A DNA stretch of 64,000 bases from an uncultured Rhodocyclaceae bacterium (GCA_934271525.1 CAKQRL010000004.1:1-64000); one strand, 5' to 3'; counted from the first letter of the stretch, positions 35,869 through 45,447 are shown. Numbers and translations: made by a program. Notes: a model not told the origin generated them from the letters alone.

Positions 35869-38076
35869 TTATTCCACACGCAGTTTTTCAGACAAAATGC
35901 GCGGCGTGATGAAGAAAATCACTTCGCGGCGGCTGATGGAGCGTTGTTTGTATTTGAAAAGCCAGCCAACCAAGGGGATATCTTGCAACCACGGCAAGCC
36001 TTCGGTGTTGCTGGATTCTTGGGTTTTGTAGATACCGCCAATCATAATCGTGCCGCCATTTTCAACCACCACGGTGGTTTGAATGTTGGAAGTTGAGATG
36101 GACGGTTCGCCATCGCTACCCAAAATTGCCATGTTCGGCTCATCACGTTTGAGATCCAAAGTCATTTTCACCGTGCCTTCTGGCGTGATTTGCGGAGTAA
36201 CGCTAAGGCGCAAGGTGGCGTCTTTGAACTCGGTGGTGGTGGAACCTGCATCAGACGTGCTCAATGAACGGTAAGGTATTTGATAACCATCCTCGATGTT
36301 GGCAGCCACATTGTTGGCGGTTACCACGCGTGGGCTGGAAATGATTTTGCCCAAACCGTCTGTTTGCAAAGCGGTTAATTCCGCATTCAAAATGTTGCTG
36401 GCGCTGTTACCAAAGAGCGAGAAGGCTACCGTGCCTGCCGCTGCTGCCGCATTGCCAGAAATCACCGAACCCAAGTTTGCCGTTAACGGTGTTCTTACAG
36501 CAAAACCATCTTGCCAATAGCGTTCCGTGCTTTCCGTGCCGTTGGCGTTGGTCACGGTTCTGGTTTGCCACGAACCCGGTTGATAGGTTGTGTTACCGCC
36601 AAAACGAACGCTATCGCCGCCAATCCCCGTGCCTTTACCCGAAGTATCCGGACGCATAAAGCCGAGTTTAATACCCAAGGAACGCGAGAATTCGTCTGTG
36701 GCTTCCACCACGCGGGCTTCAATCAACACTTGGCGCGAAGCCACGTCAATGCGTTTGATGAACGTGCGGATTTCTTCCAAACGAGACGGAATATCCGTTA
36801 CAAACAAAGTGTTGGTGGAGACTTCCGCCAAGGCAGAACCGCGTTTGCTCAACAAACGGGAAGAAGCACCCCATTGTTCGGCATCCACACCGCGAATAAG
36901 CGTTGCCACGTCATCAGCGCGTTGGTAGCTCAAATCAAAAACTTCCATGCGCACGGGTTGGATTTCATCGGCTTGGTGGCGCGATTCATACATTTCCCGT
37001 TCGCGGCGCGCAATTTCAGCACGCGGAGCAATCATAATGATTTTGTCTTTGCGGCGCATATCCAAGTCTTTTTGTTGGAAAATCATATCAATCACTTGGT
37101 CAGCGGGCACATCTTTCAACACCAAAGTGGTGGAACCACGCACCGATTCGCTAATCACCGCATTCAAACCCAATTCTTCTGCCATCAAACGCAAAAGCGC
37201 ACGAACATCACCGTTTTGGTAGTTGATGCTCACACGCGGACCAACATAACCCACTTTGGTGCCTTGCACGAGCTTGTTCGGATCTTCAATAATGCGTTTG
37301 ACTTCCACCACAAATTGACGCTCGGATTGGTAAGCGTTGTGTTCCCACAAGCCATCCGGAGTAATCGTCATGCGGACGTTATCACCCATCGGTTTGGTTT
37401 CAACCGAGACAACGGGCGTAGAAAAGTCGGTAACGTCCAACTTGCGGCGCAAGGCTTCAGGCACGCTGGTTTTTAAGAAATCCACAACCAAATGACGACC
37501 TTGTTCGCGGATATCAATGCCCGTGCCAGAATCGCTCAAATCAATCAACACGCGACCTTCGCCATCTTTACCGCGGCGGAAAACAATGTCTTCAATGGCG
37601 TGCGGCTTGTTGGTGATGGTTTCTTCCGCAAAACGAATGGTTTTGCCATCCATGGTGTCGCTAACGCGTTCCACGGGAGATAAAACTACATAAAGACCAT
37701 CTTCTTCCAAGCGGGTTGAATAATTCATATTGCTGGATAAATTCAACACCAAACGCAAGCGGTTGCCCACTTCAATGATGCTGGCGCTATGCAATGTGCC
37801 TTCGGAAAAATCCAAGGTGGTTTTGCCGGTGGCGTTTTTCATATCGGTAAAGTCAAAGGCAATGCGCGATGGATTGCTCACAGCAAAACCAGCAGGCGCT
37901 TCACCCAAGGCTTGTTCGGTTACAACCTTAACGACAATATCCGTGCCTTGACGCATTGTGGTTAAAGTTTGAATACTATTGGTTGCCGCGGCATCCTCTT
38001 GCGCCGATGTTGCCAACGGCACTAAGAATGCGCAAGCTGCCAAAAATAGTAAGCAGCGTTGTTTTAATGTTTTCAT
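35869..38076 (-). CDS. pilQ: Type IV pilus secretin PilQ
   Basis: PilQ forms the outer-membrane secretin channel for pili and, in competent species, for incoming DNA. After a signal peptide (ends near LATSAQE) come two AMIN domains (about residues 35-260) that bind peptidoglycan, an STN/N0 domain (VSINYQNGDVRALLRLMAEE), an N1 domain, and the secretin core with VPWL-like motif LPWLQDIPLVGWLFKYK near the end. The start MKTLKQRC has GGGAGGG upstream; it overlaps the pilP stop by four bases. 735 residues. Confidence 0.97.
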   Translation of the reverse strand: MKTLKQRCLLFLAACAFLVPLATSAQEDAAATNSIQTLTTMRQGTDIVVKVVTEQALGEAPAGFAVSNPSRIAFDFTDMKNATGKTTLDFSEGTLHSASIIEVGNRLRLVLNLSSNMNYSTRLEEDGLYVVLSPVERVSDTMDGKTIRFAEETITNKPHAIEDIVFRRGKDGEGRVLIDLSDSGTGIDIREQGRHLVVDFLKTSVPEALRRKLDVTDFSTPVVSVETKPMGDNVRMTITPDGLWEHNAYQSERQFVVEVKRIIEDPNKLVQGTKVGYVGPRVSINYQNGDVRALLRLMAEELGLNAVISESVRGSTTLVLKDVPADQVIDMIFQQKDLDMRRKDKIIMIAPRAEIARREREMYESRHQADEIQPVRMEVFDLSYQRADDVATLIRGVDAEQWGASSRLLSKRGSALAEVSTNTLFVTDIPSRLEEIRTFIKRIDVASRQVLIEARVVEATDEFSRSLGIKLGFMRPDTSGKGTGIGGDSVRFGGNTTYQPGSWQTRTVTNANGTESTERYWQDGFAVRTPLTANLGSVISGNAAAAAGTVAFSLFGNSASNILNAELTALQTDGLGKIISSPRVVTANNVAANIEDGYQIPYRSLSTSDAGSTTTEFKDATLRLSVTPQITPEGTVKMTLDLKRDEPNMAILGSDGEPSISTSNIQTTVVVENGGTIMIGGIYKTQESSNTEGLPWLQDIPLVGWLFKYKQRSISRREVIFFITPRILSEKLRVE

Positions 38077-38627
38077 TCTTTTGGTCCCTCCCAAGTTTGT
38101 AAAAATAAAACACTTTCACGCTCCGTCCAGTCACCCGCAGGATCTTGAACGAGCTCTAAAATATCAATTTCCGACTCTTGAATGGCAACAATTCTGCCAA
38201 AATCTGTGCCGATATAATCGCCAAGCCGAACTTGTTGCACGCTGTTATCAACCTTGATGACGGCAATCGGTTCGTTGTTGATGTGGAACATACCAATCAT
38301 CTTCAAGTCTTCCAAAGGATAGCGTTCCAACAAGCTATTGCGCACTTCGCGCGCTTCAAAGTCTGGCTGCAAAACATTGGCACCAGAGACCATTTTGCGT
38401 GCACGAATTTCCGCCTCTAATTTTGCCGAATCAAAGGGATCGGATAAATCTTCCACTTCATAAGGCACGGGTTCATAAGGCTGAATTTCCGGCAAAGGAT
38501 CCACTTGACCGCGCATACCGCGGGTGTTTTCATCAATCCAAGCGCGAATGCGGTCTTGGTTGCTCACGTCCGCACAAGCGGAGAGCAACAGCAATGATGA
38601 CGACAAGAGTAACAATTGTTTTTTCAC
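38073..38627 (-). CDS. pilP: Type IV pilus assembly lipoprotein PilP
   Basis: PilP is an inner-membrane lipoprotein linking PilNO to PilQ. The signal and lipobox LLSAC place the lipid Cys near residue 18. The PilP domain follows (PLEDLKMIGMFHI, VRLGDYIGTDFGRIVAI). The 184 residues and the order pilMNOPQ are standard. The stop overlaps the pilQ start. Confidence 0.96.
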   Translation of the reverse strand: MKKQLLLLSSSLLLLSACADVSNQDRIRAWIDENTRGMRGQVDPLPEIQPYEPVPYEVEDLSDPFDSAKLEAEIRARKMVSGANVLQPDFEAREVRNSLLERYPLEDLKMIGMFHINNEPIAVIKVDNSVQQVRLGDYIGTDFGRIVAIQESEIDILELVQDPAGDWTERESVLFLQTWEGPKE

Positions 38628-38647
38628 GTTTTCACCTTTTATTCTTT

Positions 38648-39358
38648 TTAATAACCCTGTGCCTCTGCTTGTGCCGCAATTTCAGATTCCTCCAAATAAC
38701 GGTAGGTGCGGACAGTGCCATTAAACGTCAAACCAGTTTCTGGCGCCGTGGTGTTGTTTTGTTCAATCGGCTCAATGCGCAAGTTGCTCAATGTTGCCAC
38801 ACGCGGCAGTTGCGCAATATCCGCCACAAAAGCGCCCAAATCGTGGTAATTGCCAGTGATGCGCACAGTAACCGGCAACATGGCATAAAACTCGTATTTT
38901 TGTTCCGCTTCTGGACGAAAGAGCTGAAACTGCAAACCACGCCCCAAACCCGCTTGGTTCACTTCAACCAACAAAGCTTCCATTTCCGCACGCCCCGGCA
39001 GTTGTTTTAACAAAGTGCCAAAAGCGCGGTCAACCTCTTCGCGTTGTTGCTTATAAAAATCCAAGTTCACCGCCAAACGTTTTTTATCCAAAAACTGATT
39101 TTGCAGATTCTTTTCTTCATTTTGGGCGCGTTCCAAATTGGCATTTTGTTCATCAAACACAAAAAACCACGCCGCACCAAGCACAATTAAGAAAATCATC
39201 AGCAAAGCGGAATAACGCGGTGCAGGTCCCCACGTGCCCGGATCGTTCGGATTCAAATAACGAAAATCATCAATGGCTTTTTGCATGTCAAAAAGCGGTT
39301 CTTTTGGGGTCGATTCTTTGGGTGATTTTTTCTTGCCCAACAAAAAGTTCTTCGCCAT
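38648..39358 (-). CDS. pilO: Type IV pilus inner-membrane alignment protein PilO
   Basis: PilO forms a periplasmic heterodimer with PilN that aligns the pilus machine. The 236-residue protein has a cytoplasmic N-terminus rich in Lys/Pro, a membrane helix (YSALLMIFLIVLGAAWFFVF), a coiled coil and a ferredoxin-like C-terminal domain (YHDLGAFVADIAQLPRV). The N-terminal lysine-rich extension is slightly longer than in Pseudomonas. Confidence 0.94.
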   Translation of the reverse strand: MAKNFLLGKKKSPKESTPKEPLFDMQKAIDDFRYLNPNDPGTWGPAPRYSALLMIFLIVLGAAWFFVFDEQNANLERAQNEEKNLQNQFLDKKRLAVNLDFYKQQREEVDRAFGTLLKQLPGRAEMEALLVEVNQAGLGRGLQFQLFRPEAEQKYEFYAMLPVTVRITGNYHDLGAFVADIAQLPRVATLSNLRIEPIEQNNTTAPETGLTFNGTVRTYRYLEESEIAAQAEAQGY

Positions 39359-39369
39359 TCAATAATCCC

Positions 39370-39933
39370 CTATTCTTCGGTTTCCACTTTGCGCATTTTG
39401 CCAAGTTTGAAGTTCAATTCAAACTCATTGATGCGGCGACCACGCGTGGTGCGGGAACGCACTTCCACCAACTGCGGGTCACGCAACCAAGCGGATGATT
39501 CAATATTACGCATTAAAGCCGAGACCCGCGCGTTGGACAACGCCACACCTTTGACATTAATGTCTTGGCCATTTTGCTTCATTGCCGTCAAATAAATGCC
39601 TTCTGGCACTTGCTTAACCAACTCCTCAGCCAAATGCACGGTGTCGCCTCTGTCGCGCTGCAAGTCTTCAATCACCTTTTTGCGCGCCAACAAGCTATCA
39701 ATTTGCTTTTTAAGCTCGTTGATTTGCGTTAGCTGCTTATCCAAGGCTTGAATTTCAGTGGTTAAATATTGATTGCTGGCGCGTTGCGCTTCAATGTAAC
39801 TTTCATTGACCGTATAAATGCCGTAGCTCACCGCGCAACCAATCACGGCGGCAACAACACCCATAATGACGAACTGCTCGCGGCGTGCTTTGCGCGCGGC
39901 TTCGCGGTAGGGTAATAAATTGATTCTAATCAT
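39370..39933 (-). CDS. pilN: Type IV pilus inner-membrane protein PilN
   Basis: PilN begins with MIRINLLPYREAA, the conserved cytoplasmic motif that docks into PilM, followed by one membrane helix (IMGVVAAVIGCAVSYGIYTV), a coiled coil and a periplasmic domain. The 187 residues match the family. The start overlaps the pilM stop (ATGA). Confidence 0.96.
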   Translation of the reverse strand: MIRINLLPYREAARKARREQFVIMGVVAAVIGCAVSYGIYTVNESYIEAQRASNQYLTTEIQALDKQLTQINELKKQIDSLLARKKVIEDLQRDRGDTVHLAEELVKQVPEGIYLTAMKQNGQDINVKGVALSNARVSALMRNIESSAWLRDPQLVEVRSRTTRGRRINEFELNFKLGKMRKVETEE

Positions 39934-41018
39934 GATGGATCAAACCTCCGCAAAGCAAGACCACAAACGGTCAACAAGGCTGGCATATCTTTTTCCAAAT
40001 TGCGAATGCGGCTAGAAGTTGCGCGGCTCATATTCACAAAAGGATTGGCAATAGACGTTTCCACATTGGTGCGTTGTGCCACAGCATCCGCAATGCCCGG
40101 CACCACAGCACCACCGCCACACAACACAATGCGGTTGATGCGGGAATATTGCGTGGAAGTGAAAAAGAATTGCAAGGCGCGGGAGATTTCCATCCCCAAA
40201 CTATCCAAATAGGGCGCTAAAACTTCGTTTTTGTAACCATCAGGCAAGTTGCCCGACAATTTTGCTTCTTCGGCTTCTTCAAAAGACATGCCGTAATGCG
40301 CCACAATGTCGTTGGTGAGTTGTTCACCGCCAATGTCTTGGTCGCGTGAATAAATGATGTTGTCGTCACGCAAAATGTTGATGCGCGTGTTGGCTGATGC
40401 CACCTCCGCCAACATCACAATTTCGCCCGAGGCGTTGTTTGGATAAGCCTCGCGGGCAAATTCATAAGCGCCTAACAAAGCAAGCGTATCTTCTGTAACA
40501 ACCGTGGCTTTTAAGCCTGCGCCTTCGGCAACCGCCACGTATTCATCCACACGCTCGCGTTTGGAAGCACAAACATAAACATCAACCTCTTCTTCATTAC
40601 CTAATGATGGACCGATGATTTGAAAATCCAAACTCACTTCGTCCATGGCAAAGGGAATGTATTGCGCAGAAGCGGATTCTACTTGCGATTCCATTTCTTC
40701 ATCGCGCAAGCCCGCAGGCATCACAATGCGTTTGTTGATTACTGCCGCTGTGGGCAAAGCCATTGCCACATTGTGTGCGGACGAACGCAGTTCTTTTTTG
40801 GCTTCTTCTATTGCGCCCACCACAGCGTCAAAATCAATCACATTGCCATCCACCATTGCACCTTTGGGTAATGGTTGAATAACATAGCGCTCCACGCGGT
40901 AACCACTTTTGCCGCCAGCGCTCAATTCCAACATCTTCACCGCAGAAGTGCCGATATCTAAGCCCAGCAAAGCATTTGAAGCGCCTCGTTTGAGCATGGA
41001 AGAAATATTTAAACCCAC
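39930..41018 (-). CDS. pilM: Type IV pilus assembly protein PilM
   Basis: PilM is an actin-like cytoplasmic ATP-binding protein that recruits PilN. NALLGLDIGTSAVKMLEL is the phosphate-1 motif; VDVYVCASKRERVDEY, DIGGEQLTNDI and IVLCGGGAVVPGIADAV follow. The GTG at 41018 is chosen because GGGGG lies just upstream; the Met at MLKRG has no ribosome site and the longer frame is not conserved. First gene of pilMNOPQ, divergent from mrcA. Confidence 0.95.
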   Translation of the reverse strand: MGLNISSMLKRGASNALLGLDIGTSAVKMLELSAGGKSGYRVERYVIQPLPKGAMVDGNVIDFDAVVGAIEEAKKELRSSAHNVAMALPTAAVINKRIVMPAGLRDEEMESQVESASAQYIPFAMDEVSLDFQIIGPSLGNEEEVDVYVCASKRERVDEYVAVAEGAGLKATVVTEDTLALLGAYEFAREAYPNNASGEIVMLAEVASANTRINILRDDNIIYSRDQDIGGEQLTNDIVAHYGMSFEEAEEAKLSGNLPDGYKNEVLAPYLDSLGMEISRALQFFFTSTQYSRINRIVLCGGGAVVPGIADAVAQRTNVETSIANPFVNMSRATSSRIRNLEKDMPALLTVCGLALRRFDPS

Positions 41019-41186
41019 CTGACCCCCGAATATTTTCAAAGTAAAACACAAAGTTCATTACAAAACTTCAAGTAAAACTTTAACAGCAGAAAGTTTTTGC
41101 GTAAAGCATAAAATGCGTTATCCGCCAAAAACAGCGCTTACAATACAACAAAACAGCAACATATTAAATAACAAAAAACTCGCTGT

Positions 41187-41192
41187 TATAAT
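41187..41192 (+). promoter_or_regulatory. Candidate -10 box of mrcA
   Basis: A perfect TATAAT lies 34 bases upstream of the mrcA ATG. The best -35 at 17 bases, TTAAAT, matches only weakly. This is the divergent pilM-mrcA gap. Confidence 0.45.
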
Positions 41193-41226
41193 TCGCTATT
41201 CTATTTGTTTTTTTTCAAAAAGAATT

Positions 41227-43719
41227 ATGCGTTTGCCACTTTTTTTGCGTATTTTACTTTATCCATTTATTTTTTTGGGTGGTTTAGGCTTAATGGTCGC
41301 CGCTATTGCTGTTTTGGTGGTGGCAATAACTTACCCCAAACTGCCCTCGCTTGAAACGATTACCGATTATCACCCCAAAATTCCCTTGCGTGTTTATAGC
41401 GCAGATGGCTTTTTAATCGGCGAATTTGGCGAAGAACGGCGCAATTTTGTGCGCATTGAAGATGTGCCGCAACAAATGAAAAATGCCATTTTGGCAGCCG
41501 AAGATGACCGTTTTTATGAACACAGCGGCATTGATTTCACAGGCATTGCGCGCGCTTTAATCAGCAATATGATGTCCGGCGGCAAGCGGCAAGGTGCCTC
41601 CACCATCACCCAACAAGTGGCGCGCAATTTCTTTTTGTCCTCAGAAAAAACCTACACGCGCAAATTTTATGAAGCGCTTTTGTCTTTTAAAATTGAACAT
41701 AGTTTGACCAAAGACCAAATTTTGGAACTCTACGTCAACCAAATCTTTTTAGGACAACGCGCTTATGGCTTTGCCGCTGCTTCGCGCGTTTATTTTGGCA
41801 AACATTTGGCGCAACTCTCCACAGCAGAAATGGCAATGTTGGCGGGTTTGCCCAAAGCACCTTCGCTTTATAACCCTGTGAGCAACCCATCCCGCGCCAA
41901 AGTGCGGCAACGTTATGTGTTGCGGCGCTTGTTGGATTTGGGTTATATCAGCCACGAAGAATACGCCGCTGCCGAAGAAGAACCTTTGCTAATTAAACGC
42001 GAACTTGCCACATACAGCGTTCATGCGGATTTTGTGGCAGAAATGGCACGCCAAGCGGCAGAAGAAGCCTTCCCAGAAGACGTTTACACAAGCGGTTACA
42101 AGGTTTACACCACCATTTTAAAACCCGAGCAAGAAGCCGCTTACAGTGCAATTCGCCAAGGTTTGCTCAATTACGACAACCGCCACGGCTACCAAGGCGA
42201 AGAGCGTTTTATTGATTTAAAAGCCTTGCAAGCCAAATCCCCAAACACACCTTTGGCGCAAGTGTTGGACAACGCTTTGCAATATATTCCTAACTCAGAA
42301 GATCTTATTCCAGCCGTTGTTTTGTCAGCTGAAAAAAACGAAATTCGCGCTTACCACAAACTTGGCGAAGCCGTTATTTTAAAAGGCGATGCAATTAAAC
42401 GCGCGCAAAACTTTTTGGGCAGTTCTGCCGCCAAGAAAAAACGGCGTTTGAAAGCCGGCAGTGTGATTCGCTTGGTACGGAATGCCAAAGGGCAATGGGT
42501 TATTTCGCAACTGCCTGATGCCGAAGCTGCTCTTGTTTCCATTGACCCACAAAGCGGCGCTGTGCGCGCTTTAATTGGCGGTTTTGATTTTGCGCGCAAC
42601 AAATACAACCACGCCACACAAGCTTGGCGGCAACCGGGTTCGGCTTTTAAACCTTTTATTTTTTCAGCGGCTTTGGAAAAAGGCTACACGCCTGCCACAA
42701 TTGTTTATGACGAACCTTTGACAATTAGCGCGGCAGATACAGGCAGCAAAGAATGGACACCCAACAATTACGACAAAAAGTTTGAAGGTCCCATCACACT
42801 GCGCCGCGCTTTGAATCGTTCCAAAAACGTGCCGGCTGTGCGTTTGATGCGGGCAATTTCTGCCGATTACGCCCAAGGATTCCTTAAAAACTTTGGCTTT
42901 GATGAAGAAAAACACCCGCCTTATTTGACGACTGCGCTCGGCGCAGGTTCGGTTACCGTCTGGCAAATGACCAACGCCTATTCCATTTTTGCCAACGGCG
43001 GTTTTCAAATTGCGCCTTATGTGGTGGCAGAAATTTTGAATGCCAATGACGAAGTGGTTTGGTCGGCAAAACCGCAAGAAGCAGGCGATGAAGCCAATCG
43101 CGTGTTGGATGCGCGCAACGCTTTTGTGATGCATTCTTATTTGAACAGCGTGGCAATTTACGGCACGGCGGCGCGTTCATCATCAAGCTTAAAACGCCAA
43201 GATTTGGGCGCCAAAACAGGCACTTCCAACGATTACCGCGATGCGTGGTTTTGCGGTTACCAAAAAGCGCGCGCCGCTTGCGTGTGGATGGGTTATGACC
43301 AACCCAAAAAACTTGGCAACCGCGAAACAGGCGGTGTGGCAGCACAACCCATTTGGATTGATTATATGAAAACAGCCTTATCCAATGCGCCTTTGGATAA
43401 ACGCAGCCCGCCGCCTTATTTGCTCAACATCACCAACGACAAAGGCGAGCAAGATTGGATTTATGCCGAAAACAAAGATTTTCCGCCGCAAGGCGAACCA
43501 CAATGGCTAACAGACGGCGCAATTCCAATGGATGAATCAATGGCAGAAGAAGTGCCCAGCAATCAAGTGCAAGTGATTCCGCTATTTGACCCGGTGCGCG
43601 ATTTTCCGCCGCTAAATGCCGCGCCCGAAGTGCCTGCCGCGCCAAACCAACCTGCAACAAAAAAACCCGCAGCGCCGCCGAAAAAGAAAAGTAATTCTAT
43701 GTGGTTGCCAATGGGTTAA
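41227..43719 (+). CDS. mrcA: Penicillin-binding protein 1A
   Basis: A bifunctional glycosyltransferase/transpeptidase that polymerises and crosslinks peptidoglycan. After a membrane anchor (residues about 7-35) the GT51 domain shows AEDDRFYEHSGIDF, STITQQVARNFFL and GQRAYGFAAASRVYFGK. The transpeptidase has the SxxK serine in GSAFKPF (about 472), SKN in NRSKNVPAVRLM and KTGTSNDYRDAWF. An Ala/Pro/Lys-rich tail ends the protein. The ATG at 41227 gives 830 residues. Divergent from pilM, as in most proteobacteria. Confidence 0.97.
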   Translation: MRLPLFLRILLYPFIFLGGLGLMVAAIAVLVVAITYPKLPSLETITDYHPKIPLRVYSADGFLIGEFGEERRNFVRIEDVPQQMKNAILAAEDDRFYEHSGIDFTGIARALISNMMSGGKRQGASTITQQVARNFFLSSEKTYTRKFYEALLSFKIEHSLTKDQILELYVNQIFLGQRAYGFAAASRVYFGKHLAQLSTAEMAMLAGLPKAPSLYNPVSNPSRAKVRQRYVLRRLLDLGYISHEEYAAAEEEPLLIKRELATYSVHADFVAEMARQAAEEAFPEDVYTSGYKVYTTILKPEQEAAYSAIRQGLLNYDNRHGYQGEERFIDLKALQAKSPNTPLAQVLDNALQYIPNSEDLIPAVVLSAEKNEIRAYHKLGEAVILKGDAIKRAQNFLGSSAAKKKRRLKAGSVIRLVRNAKGQWVISQLPDAEAALVSIDPQSGAVRALIGGFDFARNKYNHATQAWRQPGSAFKPFIFSAALEKGYTPATIVYDEPLTISAADTGSKEWTPNNYDKKFEGPITLRRALNRSKNVPAVRLMRAISADYAQGFLKNFGFDEEKHPPYLTTALGAGSVTVWQMTNAYSIFANGGFQIAPYVVAEILNANDEVVWSAKPQEAGDEANRVLDARNAFVMHSYLNSVAIYGTAARSSSSLKRQDLGAKTGTSNDYRDAWFCGYQKARAACVWMGYDQPKKLGNRETGGVAAQPIWIDYMKTALSNAPLDKRSPPPYLLNITNDKGEQDWIYAENKDFPPQGEPQWLTDGAIPMDESMAEEVPSNQVQVIPLFDPVRDFPPLNAAPEVPAAPNQPATKKPAAPPKKKSNSMWLPMG

Positions 43720-43769
43720 TTTGAAAAAACAAAGGTGCTTTGAACAACGGATGATAAAAAAGCTAAAAA

Positions 43770-43872
43770 TCCACGGTAAACCTTGATTTTTTTTTGAAAA
43801 AAACTTTTTTGAAAAATTAAATCCACGGTAAACCTTGATTTTTTTTGAAATTTTTTTTTCGTTTACCGTGGA
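43770..43872. repeat. Dispersed element, one single and one inverted pair
   Basis: TCCACGGTAAAC occurs at 43770 and again, with the same downstream CTTGATTTTTTTT, at 43822; GTTTACCGTGGA at 43861 closes an inverted pair with the second copy (39 bases). The two left copies are direct repeats 52 bases apart, suggesting a local duplication. Confidence 0.9.
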
Positions 43873-43906
43873 AAATCATCCAATTTCAACAAATTACAAG
43901 TTTTTC

Positions 43907-44006
43907 AACTTGAAAACCTAAAAACCCCAAAGCAGCCAACTTCATTGCCGCGCCAATGGCGCTGGTAATGTAACTTGAAAACCTAAAAACCCCAAAGCAG
44001 CCAACT
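43907..44006. repeat. Duplicated 35-base segment at the murI 3' end
   Basis: Identical 35-base copies lie at 43907-43941 and 43972-44006, giving a 65-base duplication unit. The right copy encodes the MurI C-terminal segment QLAALGFLGFQV; the left copy lies just beyond the murI stop codon. Confidence 0.92.
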
Positions 44007-44727
44007 GCTTTTGCATGTTTTGCTTCTCGCCACTGGTGGCAAAAAACAATTTGCCCTGCCCTATTCTTTGCACTTTTTCGCCCAAGCGATTTTCAACTTG
44101 CCGCGCAACCGCCGCGCCAGTGTCCAAAATCAAGGTGTTGGGCGCAAAAAACGCCGCAATTTCTTTTTTAATCCACGGGTAATGCGTGCAGCCCAAAACA
44201 ACCACATCGGGCAATTCTTGTGCCAGAGGCGGCAATAGCTTTTCTAATTCTTGTTGCAAAGCTTTTGGATTTGCCTTTGCATTTTCAATTACGGCTGCCA
44301 AGTTGGGGCAAGCTTGCAAAATGATTTTTTTATCGGCTTGGTATTTTTTTACCAAATTTAAAAAACGCTCGCTTTTGATTGTGGCAGGCGTTGCCAAAAT
44401 GGCGATGACGTTGTTTTTTGAATAGGCAACAGCGGGTTTTACCGCAGGTTCCACGGCAATAATCGGCAAGGTCAATTTTTCTCTTAAAACATTTGCCGCC
44501 GCCGCACTTGCCGTGTTGCAGGCAATCACAAAGGCTTTTGCCGAATGTTTTTCAAAAAACCTTGCAATGTTTAAAACACGCTGTTGAATTTCATTATTTT
44601 CGCGCGCGCCATAAGGAAAAAAAGCGTGGTCGGCAAAATAGAAAAAAGATTCGGCAGGCAAACGCTTTTGCAAGGCTTTTAAAATAGTCAAGCCGCCAAG
44701 CCCCGAATCAAAAACCACAATATTCAT
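43942..44727 (-). CDS. murI: Glutamate racemase
   Basis: MurI makes D-glutamate for peptidoglycan. The 261-residue protein has FDSGLGGLTILKAL, catalytic cysteines in VIACNTASAA and VVLGCTHYPW, and YFADHAFFPYG. The C-terminus (TLPAPLARQ) appears altered by a 65-base tandem duplication that shifted the frame and created a new stop; the ancestral end is probably seen in the left copy as GFQVEKLVIC. Both catalytic cysteines are far from this change. Confidence 0.95.
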   Translation of the reverse strand: MNIVVFDSGLGGLTILKALQKRLPAESFFYFADHAFFPYGARENNEIQQRVLNIARFFEKHSAKAFVIACNTASAAAANVLREKLTLPIIAVEPAVKPAVAYSKNNVIAILATPATIKSERFLNLVKKYQADKKIILQACPNLAAVIENAKANPKALQQELEKLLPPLAQELPDVVVLGCTHYPWIKKEIAAFFAPNTLILDTGAAVARQVENRLGEKVQRIGQGKLFFATSGEKQNMQKQLAALGFLGFQVTLPAPLARQ

Positions 44728-44768
44728 AATGAAGTCAGTTAAAATGCGCCATTTTAATAGGATTATTT

Positions 44769-45410
44769 GTGGAAAAGTTAAAGCACGTAGCGCTTGGCAT
44801 TAGCGGTGCATCGGGCGTGGTTTATGGTCTGCGTCTGGCGCAATGTTTATTGGAAGCTCCTGCCCGCGTATCTTTGATTTTTAGCCAAAATGCAAAGGTG
44901 ATTGCCGAGTCGGAATGCGGCATAACACTTCCTGAATCGCCTGAATTGGTCAAGGATTTTTTATTGGATTCGCTTTTTTTAAACGCACAATCCGACAACT
45001 TGCAGGTTTTTGACGAACACGACTGGAATGCGCCCTTGGCATCAGGCAGCGGCGCGCCCGACTCATATGTGATTTGCCCAGCTTCCATGGCAACGGTTGC
45101 CGACATTGCACACGGCGCAGCGCATAATCTCATCACGCGTGCGGCAGATGTTGTTTTAAAACTAAAAAAACCATTGCTTTTAATGCCGCGTGAAATGCCA
45201 TTTTCCACATTGCATTTGAAAAATTTGTTGGCATTGAGCGAAATGGGCGCGGCAATTTTCCCCGCTTCGCCCGCTTTTTATCAAAATCCGCAAAATATTG
45301 GCGATTTGGTGGATTTTGTGGTCGCGCGCTTATTGGATTTTTTAAATTTGGCGCCGCCTAACTTAACGCGTTGGGGCGAAAACGCCAACAGTGGCGATTT
45401 TCCACGGTAA
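44769..45410 (+). CDS. ubiX: Flavin prenyltransferase UbiX
   Basis: UbiX prenylates FMN to make the cofactor of UbiD decarboxylase in ubiquinone synthesis. The 213 residues show GISGASGVVYGLRL, ICPASMATVADIAHG, LITRAADVVLK and LMPREMPFSTLHL, the conserved FMN and prenyl sites. The start is GTG with AGGA eight bases upstream. The stop TAA lies inside a repeat core, so the protein ends DFPR. It is divergent from murI. Confidence 0.95.
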   Translation: MEKLKHVALGISGASGVVYGLRLAQCLLEAPARVSLIFSQNAKVIAESECGITLPESPELVKDFLLDSLFLNAQSDNLQVFDEHDWNAPLASGSGAPDSYVICPASMATVADIAHGAAHNLITRAADVVLKLKKPLLLMPREMPFSTLHLKNLLALSEMGAAIFPASPAFYQNPQNIGDLVDFVVARLLDFLNLAPPNLTRWGENANSGDFPR

Positions 45411-45412
45411 AC
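45401..45412 (+). repeat. Dispersed element, single core (ubiX stop)
   Basis: An exact TCCACGGTAAAC; its internal TAA is the ubiX stop. The tail TAAAATTTTTTAAAAAA runs to the next ribosome site. Confidence 0.85.
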
Positions 45413-45447
45413 GCTAAAATTTTTTAAAAAATCAACAAGGAACAACG

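Noticed and set aside
36511..37476. Long plus-strand frame opposite pilQ (321 codons)
   Set aside because: It is antisense to a well-supported secretin, has no family signature, and its open length reflects codon bias of the real gene.
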